64,000 nt of DNA from Bdellovibrio sp. ZAP7 (GTDB lineage: Bacteria; Bdellovibrionota; Bdellovibrionia; Bdellovibrionales; Bdellovibrionaceae), in the NCBI RefSeq assembly GCF_006874645.1, contig NZ_CP030082.1:2542001-2606000 (forward strand), given 5' to 3'. How positions within the stretch are numbered: the stretch's first letter is position 1; each line of letters starts with the position of its first letter. The position numbers and the translations under genes were made by a program. The notes beneath the pieces are model-generated. The model was not told where the DNA came from. It worked only from the letters and a program-made list of their open reading frames with translations, and did no database searches. Of this stretch, positions 53,985 through 63,096 are shown one piece after another.

Positions 53985-55031
53985 ATGTCTCAAATTGAGA
54001 CCCGTAAGGGTGCTAAATTTTTAATCATTCGCTTCTCAGCGTTTGGCGATGTCGTGCAGACATTGAGCGTGCCTTCTGCAATTGCGCAAGCATTTCCAGA
54101 GGCCCAGATCCATTGGATCACACGCAAAGACATGGCGCCCCTACTGCGCAATCATCCGCACATTCACAAGGTGTGGGAGTTTGATCGCAAGGCTGGTGCA
54201 CTGGGTTTGATGAAGCTTGTCTGGTCGATGCGTCCCGAGAAATTCACGCATATTTATGATGCCCATAACAACAGCCGTTCACGCATTATTTCTTTGCTCC
54301 TGCGCCCGTTTGGTTTCTTGGGCTTGGGACCTAAATTCATTCGTCGTTCGATTCGTCGTTGGAAACGATTTTTACTTTTCAGATTCCGCATTAATAAATT
54401 TGAACAACCCTTCAACGGTCAGCGTGATTTGCTGGAGCCTTTGCAAAAATGGGGTGTGAGTAAAGCGGCCCCAGCGGCTCCGCAGATTTTTCCAAGTGCT
54501 GACGTGGTTGAGAAAGCACGTGGGATTTTGGGCGATTTCGCGAATGCGGTTTCATTGGCGCCTTCAGCGGCTTATTTTTTAAAACGTTGGCCAAAAGAAT
54601 ACTGGGCTCAGTTGATTCAGCTGATGCCAGGGCAGAAGTTTGTTTTACTCGGCGGCCCCGAGGACTCGTTTATCGAAGACATTCATGCGGTGGCTCCAGA
54701 GCGAGTTATGAACCTGGCTGGGAAAACTTCACTTCAAGTAAGCTCTGCGGTGGTGGGACTTTCTCGTGTGGTGATCAGTAACGACACCGGGCTTTTGCAC
54801 GTGGCCGAGCAATTGGGAAAACGCACGATTGCTTTGATGGGCCCCGCTCCTTTTGGATTCCCTTCGCGCCCGACCACGAAAATCATGGAACTTGATTTGT
54901 ACTGCCGTCCTTGCAGCAAGCACGGTCAGGGTCCATGTGTGAATAAAGAAAAATTCCATAAGTGCCTGGTAGATATCACTCCCGCACAAGTAGCAGAACA
55001 GTTGCGCCACATCCTTGAGGAAACAAAATGA
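53985..55031 (+). CDS. Glycosyltransferase family 9 (heptosyltransferase)
   Basis: 348 residues. KFLIIRFSAFGDVVQTLSVPSAIAQAFP is the GT9 N-terminal motif, with the acid residue of the active site in FGDVVQT. The C-terminal domain has LAPSAAYFLKRWPKEYW and ISNDTGLLHVAEQLGKRTIALMGP, the ADP-heptose site. It adds heptose to the LPS inner core. A Cys-rich tail (LYCRPCSKHGQGPC, FHKC) is common to WaaC and WaaF relatives. I cannot tell which of these it is. Its stop overlaps the waaA start (ATGA). Confidence 0.9.
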   Translation: MSQIETRKGAKFLIIRFSAFGDVVQTLSVPSAIAQAFPEAQIHWITRKDMAPLLRNHPHIHKVWEFDRKAGALGLMKLVWSMRPEKFTHIYDAHNNSRSRIISLLLRPFGFLGLGPKFIRRSIRRWKRFLLFRFRINKFEQPFNGQRDLLEPLQKWGVSKAAPAAPQIFPSADVVEKARGILGDFANAVSLAPSAAYFLKRWPKEYWAQLIQLMPGQKFVLLGGPEDSFIEDIHAVAPERVMNLAGKTSLQVSSAVVGLSRVVISNDTGLLHVAEQLGKRTIALMGPAPFGFPSRPTTKIMELDLYCRPCSKHGQGPCVNKEKFHKCLVDITPAQVAEQLRHILEETK

Positions 55032-56308
55032 GTCTGTTGGTGTTTTGGTTTTATAAATTCGTATTGGTGCCTTTTGCCTGGATCGTGTTACAGCTTCTTC
55101 GTCCGTTTATCAGTGGCAAGTTGCGCGATATGATCGAGGATAAAAACCATAGCTTTTATAAAATGACTCACCCAGGGACTGAAAAACTGATTCCTTTACA
55201 TCGTCCGCTGTGGATCCATGCCGCCAGTGGCGAAATTGAATACGCGCGTCCCGTGATTCGTGAATTTAAAAAGGCCCATCCCGATATTCCGGTGATTGTG
55301 ACCTACTCGTCGCCGTCTGCTAAAAAGATTTTAGAAAGCATGCACGACATTGATATGTGGGCGGCTTTGCCCTGGGATTTTGATATTTCGGTCGCTTCTT
55401 TTATCGATAAATGGAATCCCCGCGCTTTGCTTTTCTCGCGCACAGATGTGTGGCCAGTTTTGGCTCGAGTTGCTAGGAAAAAGCGCCTGACAACGGGTTT
55501 GTTTTCAGCGACTTTTGCTGACAACTCTTCCCGCCTTAAAGGTCTTTCAAGATTTGTGACGAAGTATGCGATGAATCAGTTGGATGAAATCCACTGTGTG
55601 ACCGAGGAAGATCGTCGCAATTTGTATGATCTGGGAATTAAAACCAAAATCGAAGTCAGTGGCGACACACGTTTTGATCAGGTTTTCCATCGCCTGGAAA
55701 ATCCGAAACAGTTGAAAAATGAATTGATGCCTTCGACGGATGATTTCGTTTTTATTGCTGGTTCCACTTGGCCCGAAGACGAAGAAGTTTTGGTTCAGGC
55801 GTTAAGCAAAATCAAACGCGATAATTTGAAAATGATCATCGCTCCCCATGAGACCACAGCCGCGCACTTGGAAAAGCTGGAAAAGCAATTCAGCGATGCG
55901 GGCTTGCCGTATGTGCTGTATTCAAAATCCACGCATTGGCCTTTGGGTAGCATTCTGCTGGTTGATAAAGTCGGCATTTTGGCGGAGCTTTACACTTGGG
56001 CGGATATCGCCTTTATCGGTGGCAGCTTTAAGAAACAAGTGCACTCCGTGATGGAAGCTTTAGCTGCGGGCTTGCCCGTGATGGTGGGACCCCACCATCA
56101 AAACAACCGCGAGGCTTTGTTCTATCAAAAGAAAAACTTCTCTTCAGGTATGATCGTGCAAGTCGTGCACAACTCTGAAGACGTGATGGTTTTGATCGAT
56201 CGCATGCGTAAGAAATCCTTCGCCTTCCCTCACATCAAAGAGGAAATCCGCTCTGAGATTGGCAAGAACAAGAACTCCACGCAACGAGTATTAAGCAGCT
56301 TCTTTTAG
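55028..56308 (+). CDS. waaA: 3-deoxy-D-manno-octulosonic acid transferase WaaA (KdtA)
   Basis: 426 residues. It adds Kdo to lipid A at the inner membrane. An N-terminal anchor (about 5-27) is followed by PLWIHAASGEIEYARPVIREF, in which Glu is the family's catalytic residue, then VTYSSPSAKKIL. The nucleotide-sugar domain has FIAGSTWPEDEEVL, MIIAPHE, and AFIGGSFKKQVHSVMEALAAGLPVMVGP. All main motifs of GT30 are present. Translation is coupled to the heptosyltransferase by the ATGA overlap. The waaA and GT9 pair implies a Kdo-heptose core, as in other Gram-negative bacteria. Confidence 0.94.
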   Translation: MSLLVFWFYKFVLVPFAWIVLQLLRPFISGKLRDMIEDKNHSFYKMTHPGTEKLIPLHRPLWIHAASGEIEYARPVIREFKKAHPDIPVIVTYSSPSAKKILESMHDIDMWAALPWDFDISVASFIDKWNPRALLFSRTDVWPVLARVARKKRLTTGLFSATFADNSSRLKGLSRFVTKYAMNQLDEIHCVTEEDRRNLYDLGIKTKIEVSGDTRFDQVFHRLENPKQLKNELMPSTDDFVFIAGSTWPEDEEVLVQALSKIKRDNLKMIIAPHETTAAHLEKLEKQFSDAGLPYVLYSKSTHWPLGSILLVDKVGILAELYTWADIAFIGGSFKKQVHSVMEALAAGLPVMVGPHHQNNREALFYQKKNFSSGMIVQVVHNSEDVMVLIDRMRKKSFAFPHIKEEIRSEIGKNKNSTQRVLSSFF

Positions 56309-56324
56309 GATTTACAAAATAATC

Positions 56325-56507
56325 ATGAAATCAGCGCCCGGCCGTCCTTGGCAAAGCCGTACACGGGGCCTCGCCGCTGATGCCGCAGCCGTGGACGCCA
56401 TGAGAAAGGCTTTCGACGTTCTTCGTATGGACGGCACACACTGCAGTCGAACCATTCATGAAAGATACCTAATCCCAGCTTCAGTGCGATACTTCGATCT
56501 ATTGTGA
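56325..56507 (+). pseudogene. Possible truncated 60-residue ORF after waaA
   Basis: The frame 56325-56507 encodes 60 residues and overlaps the end of the HNH gene by 52 bp. It is helical in character (LAADAAAVDAMRKAFDVLR) and then IHERYLIPASVRYFDLL, a pattern faintly like the start of a MarR-type regulator cut before its wing. An AGGA lies 13 bases upstream of the ATG, too far to be convincing. It might instead be a shadow. If real, it is a regulator broken by the arrival of the HNH gene. Confidence 0.25.
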
Positions 56508-57466
56508 CCCGCACATAGCAGCTGCAGGTTCTCGACCCGATGCCCACCGCCCGCCCACTGGCTATGCTTATGATCTACTTGCAGACGCCAAGTGCTTTCA
56601 CAGCGTCTTCCCGTAACCGGATCTACAAACTGGCAGCAAACCTGTTTTAATCTGATTTTCTTAGTGTCAGCTGCTGAAGGCTTCTGTCCATATACCGCCA
56701 TCGTGGCGGTAGCTCTCGTATTCACATTCGGGGTTTTGGATACGTTGACTTTATCAGATGAAATTGACTTGTCAGAATTCCCAACTTGCACTTTATCCTC
56801 CAACGTTATTGCGGCATCCGTTTCAGGCATTTTCTTCGCTTTCAGGGAGCTAGTTTTTTGCTTGATAACTTTATCTGACAGAAATTCTAAAAAAGCCCCA
56901 AGATCTGCGGAAATTACAGCGTGAGATAAAAGCGCCTGAGCCTGCTTTACTTTTGCATAAGCTTCTTTTGAAAGGGTAAATTCAATACGGACGCTTTCGT
57001 CGGCCTGAGTTTTTTGATGTGTAGTTTGTAGAACTGGCAAATCAAAGAACGCCGCCACCTGTTGTTGAGATTCTGTGTGGTTTTTGCCGCAAAGGTCATG
57101 AATAACTTCAAGTTTCTCATCAGTAGTTACGGTGATGGACTGATTTTTAAACACCTCTCGGGAGGCCTTTTGGATTAGGGATATTTGATTTAACTTTAAT
57201 TCGCCTGTCTGAATTTTCGCGGCAATCTCAGGAATTTCTCGAATCATCCGCGCGGCATCGATACGGCGCTGGGCACTTCCTTCAGAATATCCCACGCCTT
57301 TTACCAAATAATCAAATAGACTGCCAAATCCAAGATCCAAGTATGTGCGACGAGAATCGATTTCTTTAATCGTCAAAAGCACTTCGTGCAAAAGATCACG
57401 TTCCCTCTGCGCCAAAGTTCTTATTCTTTGATCCAGTTCTAATTTATTAAGTACTTTTAGATTCAC
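56456..57466 (-). CDS. HNH endonuclease, DUF222-type
   Basis: 336 residues. The N-terminal 170 (LAQRERDLLHEVLLTIKEIDSRR, YLDLGFGSLFDYLVKGVGYSEGSAQRRIDAARM) is the helical domain common to DUF222/HNH proteins. A variable linker follows, then an HNH nuclease with QVDHKHSQWAGGG (298-299 the metal Asp-His), VENLQLLCAGHN (Asn313, His321). Cys pairs (VCCQF, RRCEST) may bind a structural Zn2+. Targets are unknown; this family is numerous in Bdellovibrio. The linker DNA holds a short GC palindrome also seen at 35238 and 58030. GGAGGTCGCC precedes the ATG. Confidence 0.85.
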   Translation of the reverse strand: MNLKVLNKLELDQRIRTLAQRERDLLHEVLLTIKEIDSRRTYLDLGFGSLFDYLVKGVGYSEGSAQRRIDAARMIREIPEIAAKIQTGELKLNQISLIQKASREVFKNQSITVTTDEKLEVIHDLCGKNHTESQQQVAAFFDLPVLQTTHQKTQADESVRIEFTLSKEAYAKVKQAQALLSHAVISADLGAFLEFLSDKVIKQKTSSLKAKKMPETDAAITLEDKVQVGNSDKSISSDKVNVSKTPNVNTRATATMAVYGQKPSAADTKKIRLKQVCCQFVDPVTGRRCESTWRLQVDHKHSQWAGGGHRVENLQLLCAGHNRSKYRTEAGIRYLS

Positions 57467-57753
57467 TGGCGACCTCCTGATTTTGAAAGCACAATATCAT
57501 AGGTTTTCAGAGGATCTTTTTTGAGTAGTCTAGAATACCAAACAAGCTCGCCTTGTAAACGCATTATCGCCTCAAGATTGAGAGATTGGCGAAAACTTGT
57601 TTTTTCGAGCGAAAAAAATGAAAATCAGCGCACGGGGCTTATTCTGGAAACTCATTTTAAGCGTCAACATTTTTGTGCAATCGAAGCCGTTATAAAATTG
57701 AAATATTTGGCGCTAAGAATCTTCACAAAAAAATTTAGCAAACCTGCCGGGCG

Positions 57754-57864
57754 GAAGAAGAAGTAGAAGAAGTAGAAGAAGAAGTAGAAGAAGTAGAAGA
57801 AGAAGAAGATGAAGATGAAGATGAAGAAGAAGAAGAAGAAGAAGAAGAAGAAGAAGAAGAAGAA
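57754..57864 (+). repeat. GAA microsatellite
   Basis: About 110 bp of GAA, GTA and GAT triplets ending in an uninterrupted (GAA)14 at 57823-57864, preceded by (GAAGAT)3 at 57805-57822. In one frame it encodes a near-pure acidic run (EEVEEVEEEV to E14) that has no start codon upstream and stops 62 bases past the tract. The weak ORFs on both sides lie in the same other frame, so a slip in the tract would change which frame is joined. Confidence 0.9.
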
Positions 57865-57892
57865 AAAAATGATGAGCATGAGCTAGCTTTTC

Positions 57893-58225
57893 TTGAACAG
57901 CTTATTTATCAGTCAAATTCTGAATTCTTCCCCTGAATTCCGACAAATTTATAATTCTACCTACGAAAACAAATACCAATGCCTATTGCAATCATGGCAG
58001 GAACACATAGCCGACAGCTGTCGAGAAAGCACTGCCACGGTGGCGGTGGATTTGTACCTAAAAACCCGGGTTTATATGCGCATATTTCTGCCTCAGGAAA
58101 TGCCCCATTTGAGCGAAGAAAAACTCACGTTACCCACCTCCCCCCGGCGCCTTCCCCGATACCTCTCCCCGGAAAGTGACCAGCCCTTTTTGTCACCGGG
58201 TGCTCCAGCCGTATCCTATTTGTAA
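57893..58225 (+). pseudogene. Possible relic of an HNH-type gene
   Basis: A 110-residue frame from a TTG. It has STATVAVDLYLKTRVYMRIFLPQEM, which recalls the linker-to-nuclease junction of DUF222/HNH proteins (TATVAV then KTR-Y). Its end is a poor, Pro- and Ser-rich run. The neighbouring HNH gene carries RATATMAV at its own junction. This may be a decayed paralogue or its footprint. I do not see an HNH motif here. Confidence 0.2.
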
Positions 58226-58291
58226 TATATAAGAATAGGCCTCCCAACTTGTGTGCACAGAACTTGAAGTGAACGGTGGTACTGGGGTTTT

Positions 58292-59425
58292 ATGAAAACG
58301 GCCGCTATTACATCACTTTGTCTCATTTTGATACTGGCGACTAAAGTCTTCGCTCAAGGCACGTCTGTGACCAACGTATCAACCGACTCTGAGAAGAAAA
58401 AGTTCTCAGCGGAGTGGCGTTTATCTATGAAGGGCGCGGATGAGGGCGATGAGCAAACTCAAGCGACTTACGTGGACCTGCGTTTAGAGGTTAAATCCAA
58501 GTATATCTTAAGCAATTTACTTTATATCGATCTTCAACCTGCGATCCGTTTGGTTTCTGGCCAAGCTCAGACATTGGACGGCGCAGACAACATGAAAAAC
58601 TCGATCCTATTGAACCAAGCTGGCTTGATGTTTAAACCAGCAAGCTTCTTCCAATTAGCAGCCGGGGCTTTGGATCAGCGTTATAACCATACGTCTTTAC
58701 TGGTAGATTCTATCGCCTTCCCTTCTGCGCGCATGCAAAGCCTTTTCAGAGTAGGCCCTGGCATCGCGGGTTTAGTGATTGAATCAGCTATTCCGACATC
58801 GACTTCGTTAAGCACGAACACCCAGGAAAAAGAGCCTACTCCAAGCCTTAACTCCGCATCGTTGCGCTTAAACTTTAACTCTTCCAAGAATGCTTTCTGG
58901 AAAAATAAAGTGGGCTATTTCATCTACAACAATCTGCCGTCAGCAGTGGCTCAACAGTCCATGCTGTTGGGTAATGAAGTGAACACGGTTTCTGACGCTC
59001 ACTATGAATTCGTAAACAAATATGCCGGCGTCGAAGCCAGCACGGAAATGCAAATTCCATTGGGAACTTTGCTGGATATCACCTTGGAATCTGAGTACGT
59101 TAAAAACACTGAAGCCAAAGAGGATGTGAACACGGCCTATAATGTGGCTTTGGGTAGCATCCTGCATGTGTCTTCGGCTTTGGATATCACTTTAAAAGGC
59201 AAATACTACTCTGTGGCTCCAGAAGCTGCGGTTTCTTACTTCAACTCCCGCGGCTATGAAACAAACCGTATTGGATATGAAGTGAGTGGTTACTTGAATT
59301 TCTTAAAACAGGGATACAACTTGGGCGCCTCTTATAAAGACGCTGAAGTTATGTTCACGAACACTGTTCAATCACGCGAGAAGACAATTATGATTAAGCT
59401 GGAGACTTCTTATGCCAACATCTAA
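58292..59425 (+). CDS. Outer-membrane barrel protein
   Basis: 377 residues with a signal peptide (cleavage near VFA-QG). Amphipathic strands fill the chain (TYVDLRLEVKSKYILSNLLYIDL, KNKVGYFIYNNLPS, LGTLLDITLESEYVK, YEVSGYLNFLKQGYNLGASYK), and the end is IKLETSYANI, a less typical barrel terminus. Role unknown. It overlaps the giant lipoprotein gene by 14 bp, so the two are made together and probably form one complex at the outer membrane. Confidence 0.8.
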   Translation: MKTAAITSLCLILILATKVFAQGTSVTNVSTDSEKKKFSAEWRLSMKGADEGDEQTQATYVDLRLEVKSKYILSNLLYIDLQPAIRLVSGQAQTLDGADNMKNSILLNQAGLMFKPASFFQLAAGALDQRYNHTSLLVDSIAFPSARMQSLFRVGPGIAGLVIESAIPTSTSLSTNTQEKEPTPSLNSASLRLNFNSSKNAFWKNKVGYFIYNNLPSAVAQQSMLLGNEVNTVSDAHYEFVNKYAGVEASTEMQIPLGTLLDITLESEYVKNTEAKEDVNTAYNVALGSILHVSSALDITLKGKYYSVAPEAAVSYFNSRGYETNRIGYEVSGYLNFLKQGYNLGASYKDAEVMFTNTVQSREKTIMIKLETSYANI

Positions 59426-62400
59426 AATGTTTTTCGTAAAAGTCATTTTAGGATTGAACCTTTTGACGCTGGCAGCGTGTAACCTGCCTTCTCCAAAAGA
59501 CAAGACAGAAGGCAGCTCTGAAGCTGCGACCTTCACAATCGACAGCATCAAAGGATCTGCTGCCTCTGAACAAACGGCGGGCGCTTTTGCTTTGCCTGAA
59601 TCTAAAGTATTCAACTTCTCTGTTTGCGTAAAAGATGTCGCTTACAATAAAACGATCGCGGGCCATAAATTCAAAGTCACTGAAGTAGACCAAACAGTGA
59701 CATCTGATGCTGCTGGTTGCATCAACTGGTCTGAAAAAATCAAATACAACTATCTTGCGAACTCTCAATACATTGAAGTGACTCGTCATATTCAAGGCTT
59801 GGGGTTGCAAAAAGGGACTCGTGAGATCGACCTTGCGATCAACCCTTGGTCTCACGGTGAAACTTTGCCGGCAGTGGTTGACTTGCGTAAAGAGCAAGTG
59901 GACCAACTGGTTTCTGATAAAAAAGCGATCCAACAAGCTCTTAAGGGATTTGGCACAGACGACAAACCGCGCACGCGCAAATTGTGGGTGGAAGACGGCC
60001 GTCTGTTCGTGAACGAACAAAAGATGACCTCTGACGGAGTGACTTTGATCGCAGAATTCCGTGGCGCTCCTTCCGTGCAATTAACCAAAATGAATGGCGA
60101 GTTCATTCTTAAAACCCTAGCTTCAGGCACGTTCAAAGCGCGCATGAGCCTGATCCATATCTACACTGAAAAAAACCAGGAAATTCACCGTCTTTTGGCG
60201 CAATCCGAAGTCATTACGACTTCGATGGCCAACGGTACTTTAAGTTTGAAAGCTCCGATTTCCTTGAATGCGGTTCCAACTCGTGGCCAAGTTGCTTTTG
60301 GTTTGGAACTAGCTCCCCTTGACGGCCCAGAAGGCCTTACACCCTTCCAAGGTTTCTTCATGATGAGCGAGTACGACCAAATCAAAGGTACGAACATGTT
60401 GAAGGTCAGCTCTCAAGTGGCTCAATCTAAAGACTTTAAATTATCAGAGTTCGTGAATGCACAAATGATTCAACCGTCAAAAACGGGTGCTAACACGGTC
60501 GACGATGAGACGTACCAAAAACCGAAAATCGAAGTTTCCCAGTTGGAATATAAATTCATTCGCGTGGGCGAAGAAACAACGGCAACTCGTGAAGTGATCT
60601 ATAGCGTAAAAGCATGTGTTAAGAGTGGTTTGGATCAAAAAACAACTCGTGCACACACATTCACGATCACCAAATTCCGTCAAAATACGACTGAGGCAGC
60701 ACAAACTGTAAATATCAAAACAGATAACAACTCTTGCATCACTTGGGACGAAAGCATCAAGTTTAAGTACTTTGATTGCCAACGTTTCCTTAAAGGTTCT
60801 GTGATGATTTCCAATAAAGAATTGGGAATGAACGAAACGGTACCAATGTTGGTAAATCCTTGGGAAACTTGGGGTCCCATGGGTCGTGACGCTCGTTACA
60901 TCGATCCAACTGAAAAGTTGATCTTGGATTGTAAGATGGAAAACCGTCCACGCACGCAAGTGATGTTGGATGCTTACAGCTACAACACGGTTTCTTACAG
61001 CTACTCTGTGGATTCTTTATTCAATTTAAATGTGACAAAAAAAATCCAAGTTCGTATGGATCCACATTTGCTGGTGTATTCAAGTCTATCGAACGGTCGT
61101 TCCGAAGTTCAAAAGCTTCGTGATGGTACTTACTTGCTAAAAATGGCTGTGGTTAAAAATGCGGATTACGACTCTAAAAGAACTGTGGTTTCCTATGCCC
61201 AGAAACTTGTGACGGTTCTGACAGGTCAAATCAACACAGAGATTCAATTCCAAACTCAAGATTTGAAAGCCTTGGGGAATCGTAACAACATGCTGATCGA
61301 GATCTACCCTGTTGATGAATCTAAAGTTCAAGTCGGTAAAGACGGTCAACTGGCAATGAAGGATGCGAAAGCTTCCTTGGATTCAGCTATCGACAAAACA
61401 AGTCAGCTTGAAACTCCGACCTTCATGGGCCCGGTGGTTCTGAATGTGGATGAAGCCGGACGTAACGTGCGCGTGGCCGACGCGTCTGCCATCAATAAAT
61501 TCTTGCTTGAAGGCAAGGGTGACAACGTTCAAAAACCGACAATCCAACAGATCATCAACCAAGGTCAGATTGAACAATCGGAGCGCATGAAAAACCAGGT
61601 TGCTTTGGCGAAACCGGCGACTTATGCGATCAATAACAACTTGGACTTGATCACTTTAAACACCGCTGTGAACTACAACACACTGGGTGCTTTGGTACCT
61701 TCAATGGTGGGGCGCAACCCTCGCCTTTTGACGACGAAAAAAGATCTTGCTGATATCGTGACGACAGGCAAATTGACAGCAGACACCGCACAAAAACTTT
61801 GTGCTTTCTGGGCGCAAGACTACTTGCCACGTATGAACCGCGAAAAAGGTGGAGCGATCCAAACTCAGTTCGCGACTTTGTTCGGTGGCGATTGCATGAG
61901 CACGGTTAAGAAAAATCCTGAAGCGTTCTTCCAAATCGAACGCCGTATGAACGTTAAAAAGGTCATGGGCAGCCGTTACTTGCAAGGTTACAATCAAGGT
62001 TTGCAAGTCGGTACAAGCTTTGGTTTAAGTCACTCTAAATCCAGAACGTTCTCGCAAAGTGTAGGTGCTAAAGCGGGTCTAAGCTTTAAGTTCTTGGAGT
62101 TCTTCTCTGTCGGCGCGGATGCGGGTGTGTCTTTGTCATGGGCAGAAGCTCAAGCCACAGCAAACGGTATCGGTGTGAACACGTCGACAACGATGACGGT
62201 TCAACAAAGCAAAATCAAAGTGCGCGTGGGTCAATACGAACAATGTGCGATCGTAAAATTAAATCCGGCATTGTTCATCAAAGGTCAAAAACCTTGGTAT
62301 GACATCCGTCGCTCTGATTACGTGAATATCTTGAATCCGGCTTTGAGCGAAAACGAAACTGCAGCTGCTGTCACTCGTGGCTTGATGTTGTGTGAAGGTA

Positions 62401-62684
62401 CGGATCGTACTTTGCCAGTGGATGTGACTGAAAACTTCTATTTGATCGCACAAGAAACATCCAGTACGCAAATGCAGGATAATGGCGATGATCGCAATCG
62501 TAACTTCTTCCTGGCTTTGCGCTCCACGACGGACTTCAATAAGTTCGTTGCAGCCATCAAAGGCAATGTGATTATGCCTGCGACGGCGCAAGCGAAAGAA
62601 GCGACTGTGACTGACACTACGGACATGATCACGAAGATGTTCTCTGCAGGCTTACCAACCAGCCCAGGTATGTTCAGGAATTAA
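59412..62684 (+). CDS. Giant lipoprotein with a duplicated domain
   Basis: 1090 residues. GGAG seven bases before the ATG. A lipobox ends at Cys23 (LTLAAC). Two domains are clearly related: about 66-150 (FNFSVCVKDVAYNKTIAGHKF, CINWSEKIKYNY, NPWSHG) and about 395-490 (YSVKACVKSGLDQKTTRAHTF, CITWDESIKFKYF, NPWETWG). Both share a Cys pair, the CI.W.E.IK motif and a closing NPW. Near 865-955 a Ser/Gly alternating stretch (GLSHSKSRTFSQSVGAKAGLSF, VGADAGVSLSWAEA) looks like amphipathic strands that might insert in a membrane. No family is recognised. Co-translated with the barrel upstream. Confidence 0.8.
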   Translation: MPTSKMFFVKVILGLNLLTLAACNLPSPKDKTEGSSEAATFTIDSIKGSAASEQTAGAFALPESKVFNFSVCVKDVAYNKTIAGHKFKVTEVDQTVTSDAAGCINWSEKIKYNYLANSQYIEVTRHIQGLGLQKGTREIDLAINPWSHGETLPAVVDLRKEQVDQLVSDKKAIQQALKGFGTDDKPRTRKLWVEDGRLFVNEQKMTSDGVTLIAEFRGAPSVQLTKMNGEFILKTLASGTFKARMSLIHIYTEKNQEIHRLLAQSEVITTSMANGTLSLKAPISLNAVPTRGQVAFGLELAPLDGPEGLTPFQGFFMMSEYDQIKGTNMLKVSSQVAQSKDFKLSEFVNAQMIQPSKTGANTVDDETYQKPKIEVSQLEYKFIRVGEETTATREVIYSVKACVKSGLDQKTTRAHTFTITKFRQNTTEAAQTVNIKTDNNSCITWDESIKFKYFDCQRFLKGSVMISNKELGMNETVPMLVNPWETWGPMGRDARYIDPTEKLILDCKMENRPRTQVMLDAYSYNTVSYSYSVDSLFNLNVTKKIQVRMDPHLLVYSSLSNGRSEVQKLRDGTYLLKMAVVKNADYDSKRTVVSYAQKLVTVLTGQINTEIQFQTQDLKALGNRNNMLIEIYPVDESKVQVGKDGQLAMKDAKASLDSAIDKTSQLETPTFMGPVVLNVDEAGRNVRVADASAINKFLLEGKGDNVQKPTIQQIINQGQIEQSERMKNQVALAKPATYAINNNLDLITLNTAVNYNTLGALVPSMVGRNPRLLTTKKDLADIVTTGKLTADTAQKLCAFWAQDYLPRMNREKGGAIQTQFATLFGGDCMSTVKKNPEAFFQIERRMNVKKVMGSRYLQGYNQGLQVGTSFGLSHSKSRTFSQSVGAKAGLSFKFLEFFSVGADAGVSLSWAEAQATANGIGVNTSTTMTVQQSKIKVRVGQYEQCAIVKLNPALFIKGQKPWYDIRRSDYVNILNPALSENETAAAVTRGLMLCEGTDRTLPVDVTENFYLIAQETSSTQMQDNGDDRNRNFFLALRSTTDFNKFVAAIKGNVIMPATAQAKEATVTDTTDMITKMFSAGLPTSPGMFRN

Positions 62685-63096
62685 TTTTCTCTAAGGCCCA
62701 AGTTAAAACTCGATTGAGTCTTGGGCCAAATAAGTACTTACACTCATCTGCTGATGCCCAACGATATTCATGATGTTCAGGCGCACCCAACACCTCACTG
62801 ATGGGCATTTCAATTTCTGGAGTGCCTTCGACCAAGCCGATATAATAGCGTGCGACTTTCCCCTGCCCATAGCGTTCGGTTTCATAGTAGTCGTGACCGA
62901 AGGGGAAGTCTTTGGGAAGCAGGCTGGTTTCTTCTTTCATTTCACGCAAAGCTGCTTTGAAAGGATCTTCCTTGGATTCCACTTCGCCTTTGGGAAAATC
63001 CCAATAGTTGAAACTGCGTAGAATCAGAAATCTTACGCCCTCTTTGTTATTACTGAATGGGACCACTCCCGCGGAAAGAATATTTCGGGTCGTCAT
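62674..63096 (-). CDS. Nudix hydrolase
   Basis: 140 residues. The Nudix box is GEVESKEDPFKAALREMKEETSL at 37-59: G, E43, R51, E52, E55 and E56 are in place, but the last Gly is Ser58. It resembles Ap4A or NTP pyrophosphohydrolases (SAGVVPF, then FPKGEVE; a Tyr/Phe-rich C-terminal half, EHHEYRWASADE). The substrate is unknown. It starts on the last base of the BtuF-like gene (TAATG), and its 3' end overlaps the giant lipoprotein gene by 11 bp on the other strand. Confidence 0.92.
   Translation of the reverse strand: MTTRNILSAGVVPFSNNKEGVRFLILRSFNYWDFPKGEVESKEDPFKAALREMKEETSLLPKDFPFGHDYYETERYGQGKVARYYIGLVEGTPEIEMPISEVLGAPEHHEYRWASADECKYLFGPRLNRVLTWALEKINS

Larger units (their letters stand above)
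57467..58291. other. 825-bp stretch with little convincing coding
   Basis: Between the HNH gene and the barrel operon. It has three parts: about 285 bp of AT-rich sequence with a weak 81-residue frame (57521-57766), the GAA tract (57754-57864), and about 430 bp with a weak 110-residue frame (57893-58225) that may be relic. The last 60 bp likely carry the barrel promoter. No RNA gene is seen. Confidence 0.6.

Noticed and set aside
57521..57766. 81-residue ORF before the GAA tract
   Set aside because: Weak composition, no ribosome binding site, and it simply runs to the first TAG inside the tract. Left as part of the gene-poor stretch.
57664..57879. 71-residue Phe-rich minus-strand ORF
   Set aside because: It is only the antisense reading of the GAA tract (TTC repeats).
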